The position numbers and the translations under genes are program-made. Of a stretch of DNA of 64,000 nt, positions 44,881-56,785 are shown one piece after another (position 1 is the stretch's first letter; the number at the start of each line of letters is the position of its first letter). The stretch covers positions 235,001-299,000 of the forward strand of contig CAHIKZ030000392.1 of assembly GCA_903632075.3 (NCBI GenBank), written 5' to 3'. The notes beneath the pieces were generated by a model. It was not told the DNA's origin, searched no databases, and saw only the letters and a list, made by a program, of their open reading frames with translations. This DNA comes from Acanthosepion pharaonis. Lineage: Eukaryota > Mollusca > Cephalopoda > Sepiida > Sepiidae.

Positions 44881-45882
44881 TCATTGAAGCGAAGCGTTCA
44901 CTAGTATATGAAGAATCTTTCAAGATGAGTCCTTGTAGCAATAGTCATTTGTATTGGAAGATTTTTTTATTTTTTTTTATTTTTTTTTTTTTTTTAATAA
45001 TGTTTCATACCAACAATGCTTGGAACATTATGCTTGAGATTCTCAGCATATAGCAGTAATTGTTTTTTAACAAACTTAATTCAATAAATTGTAACTGTGT
45101 TGTTTTTTCTTATTTTTTTTTTTAGTTAATATTCTGACATCAGGAAGCTTGTGAATCTACTAGAATTAACAATAGCATAGGTTATGGATTATATAGCAAT
45201 CTAATGTCCAGAGATCAGGAAAAAAAAAACACACTTCATGCCATCCATTTCCAAGGAATATTAATATGAAATAATAAGAGTTATCGGCCATTATAATTGA
45301 AGCCATGATTTTTTTTTTTTCTTTTTCTCTCCAATTATTCTATTTTAGCGTGTGGTCGGTAAGCAGAGGGGCTTGCATTTTTATTTGAGAGCAATGATCT
45401 GTATATGCACTTTTTTTTATTTAAGTATGTCATATTTTGCCTATACTTTCAATTAGGGGTTAAATGCCATTGTTTTAGAAGCACTCCCTGTTTCTTTTGT
45501 TTTCTATTATCTTTTTGTTTTTGTTTAAATATCTGTTTTCAGTTTGACTTGTTGAGTCATTTCAAAGTGTGCTAATTGTGAATTCAATTTCCTTCTTTAA
45601 AAAAAAAAAAGTACTACAAAATAAATTTTAAAGCAAAATTAAAAAAAAAAAAACAAATATAAAACTACACTTTATATTTGTGCATATTTTGAAACTTGTA
45701 AATTCAAAATAGAAAAGATAGATTTTCTTCCAATGCCAACAGAAGGCAGTAGTCATTGTCTTAACTACATTGTATCACATAATAGACATATTCATTTGTT
45801 GAGAGTCTTATTGTACAGAAGCAGACATTTTCATAATAAAAACAGGTAGGGAAAAAAAATCTGATTTTCATATTCCATAGTC
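44881..45882. other. Unassigned AT-rich DNA
   Basis: T- and A-tracts at about 44964-44995, 45112-45123 and 45309-45320. No gene recognised. Confidence 0.5.
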
Positions 45883-46550
45883 CTGGGTATGACAATAAAC
45901 TACATTTAGCAGCAAGGTCTCTAATCAGATGACCTGATGTGGTAGCACCTGTGAGATACCCAGCTATGTAGAAATAGCAAACCCCCAAGTAAAACACTAT
46001 GAAAGTATAAAAATACATTTTTATAGTAAAAATACCAGTAATACAATACATTTTTATATATAAAAAAAAAAAAGTTACCAATATTATATATTTATAATAA
46101 GATGATCAACAATACATTTTATCTGGAGCTGGAGGGATACAATCATGTTCAAAATATTTGCATTTTGGCATTAAATAACCCATAGAGGTGTTGATATGCC
46201 GCAAAACAAAATCAACCAAACAACCAACATGAAAGAACTCTTTCATGGCATTAATCCATATAATATCCTACAATTTCTTAAATAAATCTATTCCAAAATA
46301 TAAAAGTATAACTTCCAAATATTCCAAAATATAACAAAACTAGAGCATAAAACACACACCTCACTACCTGTAGTAATTGTGTCTACACAAACATATATAT
46401 GGACAAAAGCTGAGTATCATCTACCATGTATTCAATTGTGAAAGCAGAATAACATATTTTTTATTACTTCAAAACTTCTAAGAAAATTAAACTTCAGCAT
46501 TAAATGACTAATAAAGAGTTTATATGCCCTTAAGCAAACAAATCAATTGG
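45883..46550 (+). repeat. Unnamed repeat family, copy C (long form)
   Basis: Same order as copy B: tcctgggtatgacaataaac, a gtggtagcacctg block, atacatttttata repeats, caatacattttatctggagc, ttttggcattaaataaccca, gaactctttcatggcattaa, gctgagtatcatctaccatg, and a second tail near 46497. Confidence 0.7.
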
Positions 46551-46984
46551 TCATGTTCCATAGTCCACTGAAACACTGCTGAAGTTTTTATTTATTTTTG
46601 TTTAACCCATGAATAAAAACTTTTTTTTATTAGTTTTCAAGTTTTATTTTCTAATATATACAGCCGTAAGTTTGTGAGTCTACTTGAAATTCTGAATGAT
46701 TAATTAAAGCAAGTTGTCTGTCATGCATTTGTTTAAATATTATGTAAAACAATGACAAAAAAATAATAGCAGCAGTAGCACCATATTTCCTGCCAAAATT
46801 GATAGGCCTTTATATGAACTGGCAATTTTACTTTGGGTCACAGTGTATTTACATTGGCCTTCAGGCTGGGACCCGTGTTTAGCATCTGTTTACCATTTTA
46901 CCATGTGTGTGTGTGTGCGTGTGTGTGTTTTTTTTGTTTTTTGTATTTTTTTGCTAGCTAGCTAGTTCATGAAATAGCTTTGAG
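46551..46984. other. Unassigned DNA
   Basis: Short TG run at about 46903-46928. Nothing else recognised. Confidence 0.4.
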
Positions 46985-47590
46985 TGTTGCCAAGGATTCC
47001 AACCCTGTGGGAGCACCATCCTCATTGCACTAAACAGGGAAGATTGGTAGAATACAAACATTAACATGATAGGGGTTAGGTAGTTTTTGCCTTTGGCCCA
47101 TATATACATGTATGGGCACCCGCATATTTAAAAACGACCTCCTGTCACATCCTACTCTTATGGGGAAATGAGTAAATATCAAGCATTGGGCTGAGATTGG
47201 GGAGTAGTATCTGTCCCAGGGATTCTAAGCTTGTAGCAGTGCCTTCCTCATTACACTAAAGAGAAAGGTTTAGTGAATGCCAATGGTCTCAGCGACCAAG
47301 TAATTTTTGTTCTAGACCACATGTATGTGTATGGGCTCCCCACATTAAACTGATCTTGTTGTGCATCCTACCACCATAGTAAGGAAAATAAATACTAAGT
47401 GCATTTTCCCTAACCCTTGGGCTGTGATGAAAACTTGGTGTCTGTTATCTCTTCCTCTTATGAATTATGAGTTGGGAATTCCAACAGAACCTTCCTCATT
47501 ACACTAAAGAGGAACGTCTCGCAGATACTGATGTCAATGTGACAGTGTTTGTACTTTGTTTATATGTATGCAGTGGTACAGGTAAGTACT
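46985..47590. repeat. Tandem repeat, ~226-248-bp unit, about 2.5 copies
   Basis: The landmark cctcattgcactaaacaggg (47020) recurs as cctcattacactaaagagaa (47246) and cctcattacactaaagagga (47494), spacing 226 and 248. Each unit also has a ggattcc/ggattct/gaattcc block before the landmark and an acatgtatgggcacc / atgtgtatgggctcc block after it. The third unit is cut short. Confidence 0.75.
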
Positions 47591-48718
47591 GTGACAAAAA
47601 ATAAATGCATGCAGTTTTATCATATTTAACAGCAAGTGTCTTGAATCTTGACCAACTTTGTAGTTTTTGCTTAATTTGCATATTCAGCTTTAAAAATGAA
47701 ATTCATTTCAATTTGGTCTTTTATGATCTTTTATAAATAAACAGTTGTTTTGGTGATGGATTTTATAATTAAATTGTTAACTTACTCAGTAATGGTTACT
47801 ATTTTATGTTCTGAATGTGGTAACCACCTTAGCATTTAGATCACGGTTTAGGAATAAGGACAGTTATTGTAAATTCTTATAACATGATGTATATGAAATA
47901 GATGACTACCAATTATGAAAACTTCATGACTATCAATTTATGGCATCAGCAAATCTCTCAAGATTGGCTGTAGTTGAGCAAAAGGGTTGGACTTGGCCCA
48001 TGCAATGTTTGGTACCATTGCTAGTAAAATAATTATTTATACAGGGTGCAGCAGAAACACCTTCATCATTTTAAAGGTTGACAAAATGACCAATGTCACT
48101 GCTATTAAAAAATATATTTCACTGTTGCTTAAACAAAGGGCTACAGTTTTTATTCATTTGGTTTTTAAAATGACATCCTCAAAATTTTATTTACCATACA
48201 TTGTTGTAGATGATTTTTAAAGTTTTCCCTCAACCCGTACATTTTCTGCAGTTTCAGCACTTCAAGCTAACTTACTTTATATGTTGAACCTGAGGCCCTG
48301 AAATTTTCAACCCATATCAATTTTGACAAGTGACATGAAATGAGCATGAAAAACTCTGTGTTGCAATTACAGATTTGCTAGTCTTAAAAACATTTCAACA
48401 TCAAACACATGGTGTGCACTGGTCCAAGCCATGATGATGACTGATGGTATCTGAAAAAAAAAGAAAATGGTAAAACATTAGTTAGCTGAAGACACCATAG
48501 CCACTTACCTAAGTTCTCTAGTATAACATAAGTTACAGTTGAAAATGTGGGAGGTATTTCTGCTGCACACTATTTTTATATCATCATTATGATTAATTAT
48601 GAATAAGAAAAATTTTCTCTCATAGATAAGGTGATGACATAGAAGATGACATTGTTAACATTTTACTCTGTTTTCATAACTGAGAAAAATTTAGTCCTTT
48701 ATTAACCTTTGTAAAATG
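47591..48718. other. Unassigned AT-rich DNA
   Basis: The plus frame 47987-48220 has no recognisable domain. Confidence 0.45.
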
Positions 48719-49003
48719 TACACTATAGGTCAAAAGTTTGGGGTCACCCTCTCGATTGATTAATAAGTTTCATACCATCTTTGGTTTAATTTACTCCTAC
48801 TAAACGAAGTTGATGAAAACTATTTAACCCATTAGTGCATAGCATCCATAGTTTTTTTATTTTTTTTTTTTAGTGAAGGAGTTGCCTAAAATTTAAAATC
48901 TGCCAACTCCAATATTATCATTAGATAGCAAGATAGATTAGGCAAAAAGAGTTAAGATTTTAAGGAAATTTTATTCAGTGTGTGTGTGTGTGTATGTATA
49001 TAA

Positions 49004-49036
<33 letters not shown>

Positions 49037-49039
<3 letters not shown>

Positions 49040-49205
49040 GTCTTAAGATGTACTATATTTATGGGATAAAGTGCTCAATATCAGAGATAGAGCGTGTGTA
49101 AATATAAAAGTGAACATAGAAGTCAACACTTAGAGCCAACAGTCTGTTTCATGCTGGATGCAATTGTCAGGACGATTGCATCCAGCAATGTTGATGTTTC
49201 TATGT

Positions 49206-49221
<16 letters not shown>
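49037..49221. repeat. Repeat cassette between TA tracts, nested in Tc1-like element
   Basis: Partner of 36855-36990. Near its end is a small hairpin: gctggatgcaattgtc opposite gacgattgcatccagc at about 49154-49195. TA runs border it at about 49013-49036 and 49222-49271. Confidence 0.55.

Positions 49222-49271
<50 letters not shown>
49222..49271. repeat. (TA)n microsatellite
   Basis: TA run continuing from a short TG run. Confidence 0.95.
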
Positions 49272-49276
<5 letters not shown>

Positions 49277-49632
49277 ATCACCCTAAGCGAAGAAGTAAAG
49301 CTACTAAAAAACAAGGGTTTATTGTTGGGCGTGAAAGAATTAGGAAACAGAAGCATTATTGTAGAGCAAGAACAGCAGAAGAGTAAACAGGAAGACAGTA
49401 GATAGTGATTGACATTGCATTTAAATTTTTGAAGATCAATGAGTTAATTTCATTTAGTGTTGTTGTTGTTTTTGAGTATATGATAAATGTGAAACCCTTT
49501 TTAAGAAAGAAAAAAAAAAACACTCCGGCCTAAAATGTGTTAGTAAATTTAAAAAAAGGTGCACAATCTTCAATTTTTTGGTGATTCTTTGAAATCTAGA
49601 GGGTGTCCCTCAAACTTTTGACCTACAGCGTA

Positions 49633-51174
49633 TATTCTAAATGTAAAATCACAGAAAACCACCGCCTTTTTTCGGTTCTAAAGCAGCTAATTTTACAACC
49701 CATTAATTACTATTCATTAAATGTAATTAGCAAATTTAATGGGCATAACCAATACTTCAGTTAAAAAGAAAAAAAAAAAAACAAATAAATAAAGAAAAGA
49801 AAACGTTCCAAGAATGGAATTCTGATTGATAGAAATGGAATCTCTTCTGTCAAAGTGTGGGCTATGTGATATGGCAGACAACAGCCTGGAAGTGTGGAGT
49901 TTTATCTCAAATAAATAATTATTTATGTTTATTGATAGTTATCTAGCTTTGTTTAATATGGCACAAAGCCAAAATAATTGATATTTATAACAAGAAAATT
50001 TAGATAGAAAAAAATCTTAGTTTAAAGCAGCAAAAATAGGGTGTCTACCATAATACAATTGAAGAGCATGTCTTATAATAATAATATTAACCGCTTCTCT
50101 ACAAGAAAACATTTCGCATTCATTGACCAAGCAGCCAGTACTGCTTTCAGTTGATATTTGTGAAATCTTTCTCTTAAAACACTTTTTTAGGAAAACTGGT
50201 TTCTCAAGTCTAGTAGCTTTTATCGCACATTCCAGTGTTGATGGGGGATTTCTTTCCGAACCTTCTATTTGATGTGGTGTGCAATGTTAACATCTTGATT
50301 ATATCATTTTCTCATTAAGTTATGTGCTATCCATTTTAGTTGTTGCTGTTGTTGGTAGTCCTCAAGTGATGTGGTATCTGTTATTTGGTACAGTTCTTTG
50401 TGATTCTGTAGCACCATTCCACTATGACCAAAGAGGGATGATCTTTGCCAAGACCCTAAGGCTTTACTTGCTCAAAGCATTTTTTTACCATTAATCTTAG
50501 CTGACAATTTAGATATTTCTTAACACGTTTGGTGTCATAAACTGCTTTGCAATTGTGAGTTTGACCCTAGCTACTCTACACTTGTGGCCATGGGCCAGAT
50601 ATAGCTAAACTTTATATATAAATATATATTAGGGTAAATGTTATCAGTTTTATACTTGTAAAATCCTTAATTTAAATTAATTAAATTAAATCCTTAAATT
50701 GCAGGGTTCCAGACTGATATCTTTTCAACATTGTTCTGAAAAATGTTTTTTTAAACTGTCTCAAAATCAAAATGTTTTTTGTCAGTAGATTAATAAAAAC
50801 ACCATTAAAATGTTTAAGAAATAAACTTAAAAGCAGTTCAAGTATTAAAGTTTTAAAAATAAATAAATATACAACGTAGCTAAATTCTACTGTAAATATT
50901 TTAAAAAATCACATTTTTATTTAAACATTTGTTAAATCATCTTGAATAATTTTTTTGTTTTATGTATATTATGTGCATGCATGTTCCATTTATTAAGAGT
51001 CAACCTCTGTTGGTGAGCATTACAAATAATTTTTTATTTTTTTTAAGAAATTAGCTGCTTTTAGAATAGATGTAAGAGTATTTTAATTAAAAGTTTTGCA
51101 TCATCCCAGCATCATTCCTAAAGACATAATTAGTCATCCCAAGTTAATGTTATATCATCCTCAGGACCTTATTG
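49633..51174. other. Unassigned AT-rich DNA
   Basis: A-tract near 49768-49780. No gene or named repeat recognised. Confidence 0.5.
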
Positions 51175-51490
51175 GCTTACGACCGCATCACATTGAAACA
51201 CCAGTTCCCATACAATCACCGGTTAAGCAATGTCAAGCCTGGTCAGTACTTAGATGGGTGACTGCTTGGGAATACCGGGTGCTTTAAGCTTGGATGTGTG
51301 GGTGGTATCATGGTTAGTGGCTTGGAATTGTTAATCGGAGAGGCAAGTTCCAATTCCAGTTGGGTTCATTATATTCATTTACTTACAAATACCTCTGGGA
51401 ACGAGATGAATCCATTTCCTTTTCTCCTGGCAGCTATGGGTTAATTAGTAAAACTTGTATCACTCAGCCATTACTATCCCATAAAAATAA
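51175..51490 (+). mobile_element. SINE with 5S rRNA-like plus tRNA-like head, best preserved 5S
   Basis: Positions 51175-51291 (117 bp) follow 5S rRNA closely: gcttacgaccgcatcacatt, gaaacaccagttcccataca, then ccggttaagcaatg, cctggtcagtacttagatgg, gtgactgcttgggaataccg, ggtgctttaagctt. The spacing of internal promoter boxes is largely kept. The tRNA-like unit (gtggtatcatggttagtggc, then caagttccaattccagttgg) and body (cagctatgggttaattagta) follow. A real 5S gene is excluded by the missing bases near the loop and the immediate fusion. Confidence 0.85.
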
Positions 51491-51565
51491 AATTGTGTGA
51501 AAAATACTTAGATTTTGGTATTAAATAGCCCATAGAAGTTGATATGTTGCTAAATAAAAAACAGT
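51491..51565 (+). repeat. 3' tail of the unnamed-family type joined to the SINE
   Basis: gattttggtattaaatagcc then catagaagttgatatgttgc: this is the tail seen in the unnamed family (26735, 38409, 45883), here directly after a 5S-tRNA SINE body. Confidence 0.55.
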
Positions 51566-52444
51566 CAAAAAATTGGGACCATGTTAAAAACTACTGGATA
51601 TAAAAGGGGTAATTATCCACTTTCCCAAATCTGGACAAATTTTCAAATTTTCTTTCTGGAAGGGCTTCTTGGTTAGGCCAAGAACTCTTCAGCAGTTCTT
51701 CATATGGAGCCATGAAAAGTAGTCCAACTTTTAATAAAAAGTTGAAGAAAATTAAATGTATAACTAACAAAAGTCTATTTTACAAGCATTTTTATTATTG
51801 TGAACAGATTAAAAATTATATATACGACTTGTTTATAATATAGACCTAAACTTTTTCATGTAGAGCCCCTTAAATTTAGTATGCATACTTACTGGACTCA
51901 GGAAGGTTTTAATTTAATTTTATTTATTTTTTTATTTTTTTTGTTTTTTTATAGAGAAAGTTGGTATGTATTTTTTTTTTCTTTTATAAGGATTTATTTT
52001 TCAGAGTAACAATCACCATTTGGAGTTGTTTGGAATTACAACAGTTCATATTTTTAATATCTTGAAAACTAAAGGTCATGGAAATATGCTGGCACTTTCA
52101 TTAATTGAAAGGAAAGAATTTTAAACATCTACAATATCATTGATAACTGCACACTAATAATGTCCTTTTTCCAATTCATAATAGTATATCATTAATGACA
52201 TGAGTACAGTTTTAAACTTGCTGTAAATAAAAACAAAGTACAGATTAGTCAGGAATCAATTTTGACACTGTATTTATGTTGTCGTCCTTTTAAAATGATA
52301 AAAATATATTTTTCAATTCTGGCAGATGTCATGGCTTGAGAAAAATCTAATAAATGCTAATCTACAAAGTTTTTAAAATAAATTCTATCCTTTTTTTTTT
52401 CTTTTTTACAAGTGAACTGGTTAATTTAAGTAGTGCTAATTTTG
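51566..52444. other. Unassigned AT-rich DNA
   Basis: T-rich runs near 51918-51950 and 52391-52407. Nothing else recognised. Confidence 0.45.
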
Positions 52445-53300
52445 AATTTATCATCTGTGGATCACTACCACTCAAAACAGGGTTTATCCTTTTATCTTAT
52501 CAAAGTTGAAGTCTTGAAGGAATATTATTGAAGTTTCCACAAGTAGCTCAACATTCAGTGCCTCCAAAACCAAGCTAGTAACATTTCATCGCCATCAAAC
52601 ACTAAATTTACTCCAGTTCTGATGAATGGTAGTATTATCAATGAGGCTCTTTGCCTTAAATGTCTATTAGGATTCAAGCTTACTTCACACCACAAATAGA
52701 ACTTATACGTTCAATCCATCACTAATGATGCTGAAAAAAAAAACATTTGGTTTCTGATACTGCTCCAGAAAGTAAATGACCCCTGCTGACATGCTTTATC
52801 TTTGCAAGAACCTGATCAGAACCTTGACAGAGTTTAAGAGCATTTACATGTCCTTGTGGGTGATGAATTACTTTCCACTCGGTAACCCCTTTCCTATAGA
52901 AGAAATGCTGTTAGTCTGCCACTACTCCATTGCAATTTTCATGACAAATGTTCAGACAAGCTACACTCCTTAGTTCCACTAGTTTAGACTAAAAGTCTAA
53001 ACTAGCTAGGATCAGCTAAACATCCTTAGTCTCTTTGTATTCCAAGAAAGAAGTTCCACTCAGGCTATTTCTTCCCCAGAGTTGTTACTTTGTGGAACAG
53101 ACTCCCAAAAGGATGCTTACCCAATCACTACAATCTCAACCTCCAAGTCTTAGATCAACCATTATATATCCTACATATTGACTCAAAAATGCACTTCTTA
53201 CTTCCTACATTTATGCCCTTACCACAACCTCAATCAGTAACCCTCTACCTTGAGTAGCTCTTGGGACTTGTATTGGGTGACTAATAGTATAAAGGGTGGG
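52445..53300 (+). pseudogene. LINE reverse transcriptase 3'-end relic with 3' UTR
   Basis: From about 52545 reads SSTFSASKTKLVTFHRHQT, the post-catalytic segment; in other frames 52776-52973 gives LIRTLTEFKSIYMSLWVMNY, FPLGNPFPIEEMLLVCHYSI and AIFMTNVQTSYT, the counterpart of the VGDELFSTLQP / NVASLYCYFHG blocks at 28940. Near 53050 come fragments of the terminal block (tcttccccagagttgttact, ggaacagactcccaaaagga), then the 3' UTR (accctctaccttgagtagct). Many frameshifts and stops. Confidence 0.8.
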
Positions 53301-53720
53301 GTGCAACTCTTACATTTTGAATTGTCATTAAGAGTTGAAGTTTTACCAAAACTAAATCAATTTAAGCAGTGCCAGATTTTTTTTTTTCTTCAAAAATTTA
53401 ACTCTCTTCACCAAAATCAAATTCCAATACGTGAATTCCTACTACTCAGGTTAGATTCCTTTGTCTTATCAAGGCTGAAGCCTATCATAATTCTCAATGT
53501 TTTCACAAGCCAGATCTTACACTTTGAATTACCATTGAGAATTGAAGTCTTACTAAAATTGATTCTTATTCTTTTCAAGAATGACTGCCAGGTTTTCTTA
53601 ATGATAACATTGCCATTACCCTTGGCTTGTTGGTATTTCTGATTGCAATTTGAACAATAATTACTTAATTTATTTTCTATTTCACTAATTATCTCATTAA
53701 CATATCCCAAAAAATATAGA
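53301..53720 (+). repeat. Duplicated segment after LINE relic
   Basis: ttacattttgaattgtcatt / ttacactttgaattaccatt blocks at about 53308 and 53517, each followed by gttgaagttttacc / attgaagtcttac, about 208 bp apart. Between them lies a block (gtcttatcaaggctgaagcc) that has a relative at about 52495 before the LINE relic. Confidence 0.55.
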
Positions 53721-54250
53721 AAAACTTATCTACAAGCATATAACTAAAACCTATAATAAGCATTAAACCAATGACTGTTTTTTTAATAATGTCCTCCTCC
53801 ACCTCTTGTACTTTCTCAGAAGAAGGGGTGGAAAGCAAATTTAGCAGCTGGTGCTTTTTGACAATGCAAATTATGTTAGCTTAGTTTCTATTTGCTGGTG
53901 GTTAATAAACTCAATAGAGCTGAAGTTGGTTAGGATGTAAGTATTTCCACAGGTGTTTGGATTTTGTCATGGCATTGGTTGGTTCTTTTTTTTTTTTTTT
54001 TCCTTTTCTCTTAAGTCTCCGCCTTCTTCTCAGTCTCCCTCTTTATCCTTTCTTTTTACTGTCCACCCACCATGTGGATCATACCCTTTTAGTCAGGTTT
54101 CTTACAACAAATGCTTCTCTCATTCTCAAAGCTAGAGTCTAAAACTATTGTCAGGATTTTCTCTCATTCACAGTCGGTAAGTGTTGTTTTCATTTGGGAT
54201 TTGGGCCACTGATAATTTTTGTGTGTGCATTTAAAAAAAAAAAACAGAAT
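53721..54250. other. Unassigned DNA with T-tract
   Basis: T-tract at about 53987-54001 followed by a CT-rich run. No gene recognised. Confidence 0.45.
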
Positions 54251-54343
54251 TTACTTAAATATATTATATCTATAAAAATAATGTATAAACAGAAAATATA
54301 TATATTTTCTGTTTATACATTTTTATAGATATAATTTAAGTAA
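54251..54343. repeat. Palindrome, 93 bp
   Basis: The left arm (54251-54300) and right arm (54301-54343) are inverted copies without a spacer: taaacagaaaatatatatat crosses the centre. The only differences are two small insertions in the left arm. The right arm overlaps the conserved edge (atagatataatttaagtaaa) of the SINE family that follows. Confidence 0.8.
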
Positions 54344-54345
54344 AT

Positions 54346-54350
<5 letters not shown>

Positions 54351-54384
<34 letters not shown>

Positions 54385-54720
54385 ACAGTATTAATTACAT
54401 TTACCGGCCTGAATGTTTGAGAAATTTCATAGAAAATATGTGCTTCTCCAACAGGAATCTAACCTGTAACCCTAATGGGAACCATCATTTGATCTGATGT
54501 GCTGTTAACCACTCAGCCACAAAGAAGCATCTAGTTATCAAAGTCCAAATTATAAACAAAAAATATATTAAAAATAATTGTCAAACTTAATCCATTTCAT
54601 AATATGTTGTCATTGTTTATGTTAAGATATGTTTTGTGAGCAGATATGATTGATCAAGAAAAATCGTCAAAGGTGTATGTTTATAAACAGTAATTTGGAC
54701 TTTGCTAACCAGAGGCTTTT
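54351..54720 (-). repeat. tRNA-derived SINE (third family), copy 1
   Basis: On the minus strand: A-box-like gtggctgagtggttaacagc and B-box-like caggttagattcctgttgg, the layout of a Ser/Leu-type tRNA head with an extended middle. The rest matches copy 2 at 60518-60866 (gaaatttcatagaaaatatg, atgctaagatatg/atgttaagatatg, gagcagatatga, cagtaatttggactttgcta). A 40-bp T-tract lies at 54350-54377. Confidence 0.75.
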
Positions 54721-55784
54721 TTGTTTCTGAAAAAAAAAAAAAAAAATATTTTATATAGTGGAAGTTATGCATGGATCCTACTTCATTTTTCATAGGTTTT
54801 TGCCACATATTATTTAGCCACTGGACCATCAATATATGGTGTTTTTTGGCCAGGGTTAGCCTTTTTGTCTTCTTCCTCTTTTTATTTGAGCACAAAAGAG
54901 ATTGAAAGGTAGAAAAAGAGATAAGGATTTTAAGGAAAACAAATGCTTTGTTTTAATTTGAATTCTTTTCTATTTGTTTGTACATTTTTATTTCTATATT
55001 TTATTTTATTAGACTCTCCACAATTCCAAATTAAAATGAAAATACACCCATGAGATAAAGGGAATTTACCATCATCGTACACCTCTTCAAGGAGAATTCT
55101 TTCATCAGGGGTTTATGAAAATTATATTCTTCCTTGCTTTGATAGTTTTCTTTTTTTCTTGTATTTCTTTGTGTTTTGTTAAAAGAAAACCCTGTAAAAA
55201 ATGCTACAATTAGTAAAAATTTTGGGCAGAGCATAGAACCCCCACACCACCTCTCGGCTGCTACAGCCACACAGTAGTAACATTGTACTCAGCAGAAACT
55301 GGTGCATGGTCACTCTTGTGAAATGATAAAAGATTATAAAAAAAAAAAAATTTCTTTTTCATAAAAGTATGGTTAACCTAGCACATTTTTTCTTAAAGAT
55401 TTTTACAATATCATAAGTAGGAAATTATATATCAATAATAGAAGTAATATAATTATCTTTTTATAATTGCAGTAAAAATAGATATATTAAATGTAAAATG
55501 GAAACTAATAGCAAGGAGAAAGAAAAATATATAATTTTTGTAAAGAGGGAAATCAAAAAAAAAAAGAAAAAAAAGAAAATGCTCTCTGGTTATTGTTCCT
55601 CAATCTTCAGAGCTCTATTGAGGAATAAGAAAGGTGTGTACAGTGATTAAAATTGTGGGAGAATCCAAGACAATTTATTTTATACATAAAATCCCAAACA
55701 ACATTTACTCTATGAAAGTTTACTTTGCATTTTGTGCTTTCAGAAGCCAGATTAACTACTATCCCAGCAATTCTGCCAATTAAG
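54721..55784. other. Unassigned AT-rich DNA
   Basis: A-tracts near 54731-54746, 55340-55351 and 55556-55575. Minus frames 54617-54895 and 55031-55270 show no domain. Confidence 0.45.
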
Positions 55785-55950
55785 TTGCAAGAGTTTGTTG
55801 GTTGGTTGTTTAGTGGCATATCAACCTCAATGGGCTATGTTGAAAATCTGAATATTTTGAATTCAATTGTATGTCTTCAACTACAGATAAAATGTATTGT
55901 TGGTCATTTTGCTATAAAATGTATTGTTGGTAATTCTATTATAAACTAGC
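55785..55950 (-). repeat. Unnamed repeat family, fragment D1
   Basis: Inverted copy of the family's 3' part: ggcatatcaacctcaatggg, then tcaactacagataaaatgta, ttgttggtcattttgctata and ttgttggtaattctatta. The plus frame 55725-55949 is a chance reading across it. Confidence 0.65.
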
Positions 55951-56505
55951 CTAGAAGATGCCCTTTAGGCAGACTTTAAGCTAACTCCTATGGAAGGCTT
56001 CAGCATTTTATGTATGTAAAAGTTATAAAAATCTGGAAATAATAAAATTATTTTATCTTTATTTGACACCTTAATTTGACATAATCTTCATTCATATACA
56101 CAAATGATCTTCGTAGTTTCTTTATATTTATTTTGTGCACAATTTTTCTTTTCTTTTTAAAGTAACCATTCTTTATGATCACTTCATATAAAGTCACTCT
56201 TAAAAGACATTAGGGAATCTGAACTATGTAATATTTTGAATGCATCACAGTATGCATGTTAGAAAAAAAACATGAGCAATGTACTGTGCCCCACTTAAGT
56301 TTTAATTACAGTTTAATTAGATGATATCAGTTGCAATTGTGAAATTAAATTTAAACCTTTAATAAAGAATTGTCTTTTAAACCTTTCACTCTATTCGATA
56401 TTTAACTTTAAACGAGTTGTTTCTTTAATTTGTTTAATCGCATGTTACTTCAGGTTTGTCAAGATCAAAAAAATGGATGGACACAGGTACACTGCATTTT
56501 ATTTA
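55951..56505. other. Unassigned AT-rich DNA
   Basis: Nothing recognised. Confidence 0.4.
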
Positions 56506-56785
56506 TATAGATGTATTGTTGGTCATTTTGCTTTAAAAATGTATTGGTAATTTTACTATAAATAGGTATTGTTGGTAATTTCTTTTATATAAAAATGTAT
56601 TTTTATACTTTCATAGTTTTTTGTTTGGGAGTTCACTATTTGCCCATAGCTGGGACCCTAACAAGTGCTACCACCCTGTGCCAGGGTGGACCTAGGAACA
56701 ACAGCAATTAGGTGTTTCCGTGCTCCTTAAAACATTCAATCTCATGATCAGAGGTCTTACTGCTGGATGTAGTTTATTGTCATAC
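56506..56785 (-). repeat. Unnamed repeat family, fragment D2 (interrupted by LTR)
   Basis: Inverted copy of the family's 5' part: tttttatactttcatagttt, agctgggaccctaacaagtg, tgatcagaggtc and tgctggatgtagtttattgt, then catac. The sequence resumes after the solo LTR as catacccaggact (57169-57181), completing the family's starting motif. Confidence 0.75.

Larger units (their letters stand above)
48721..49630. mobile_element. Tc1-like miniature element carrying an insertion
   Basis: Left tip CACTATAGGTCAAAAGTTTG and right tip, on the other strand, CGCTGTAGGTCAAAAGTTTG; TA on both sides (48719-48720, 49631-49632). The outer parts align with the shorter relative at 58317-58700 (ttactcctactaaacgaag, cattagtgcatagcatcc, aaatctgccaactcc, gcaatcttcaatttttt-like). 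The middle, about 48990-49430, is absent from that relative and contains TG and TA tracts around a dispersed repeat also present at 36855. Confidence 0.8.

Noticed and set aside
51175..51291. A genuine 5S rRNA gene
   Set aside because: It is 117 bp with losses near the A-box region and is fused directly to a tRNA-like SINE, as are two other copies.
55725..55949. 74-codon open frame MHFVLSEARL...
   Set aside because: It reads antisense through fragment D1 of the unnamed repeat family.
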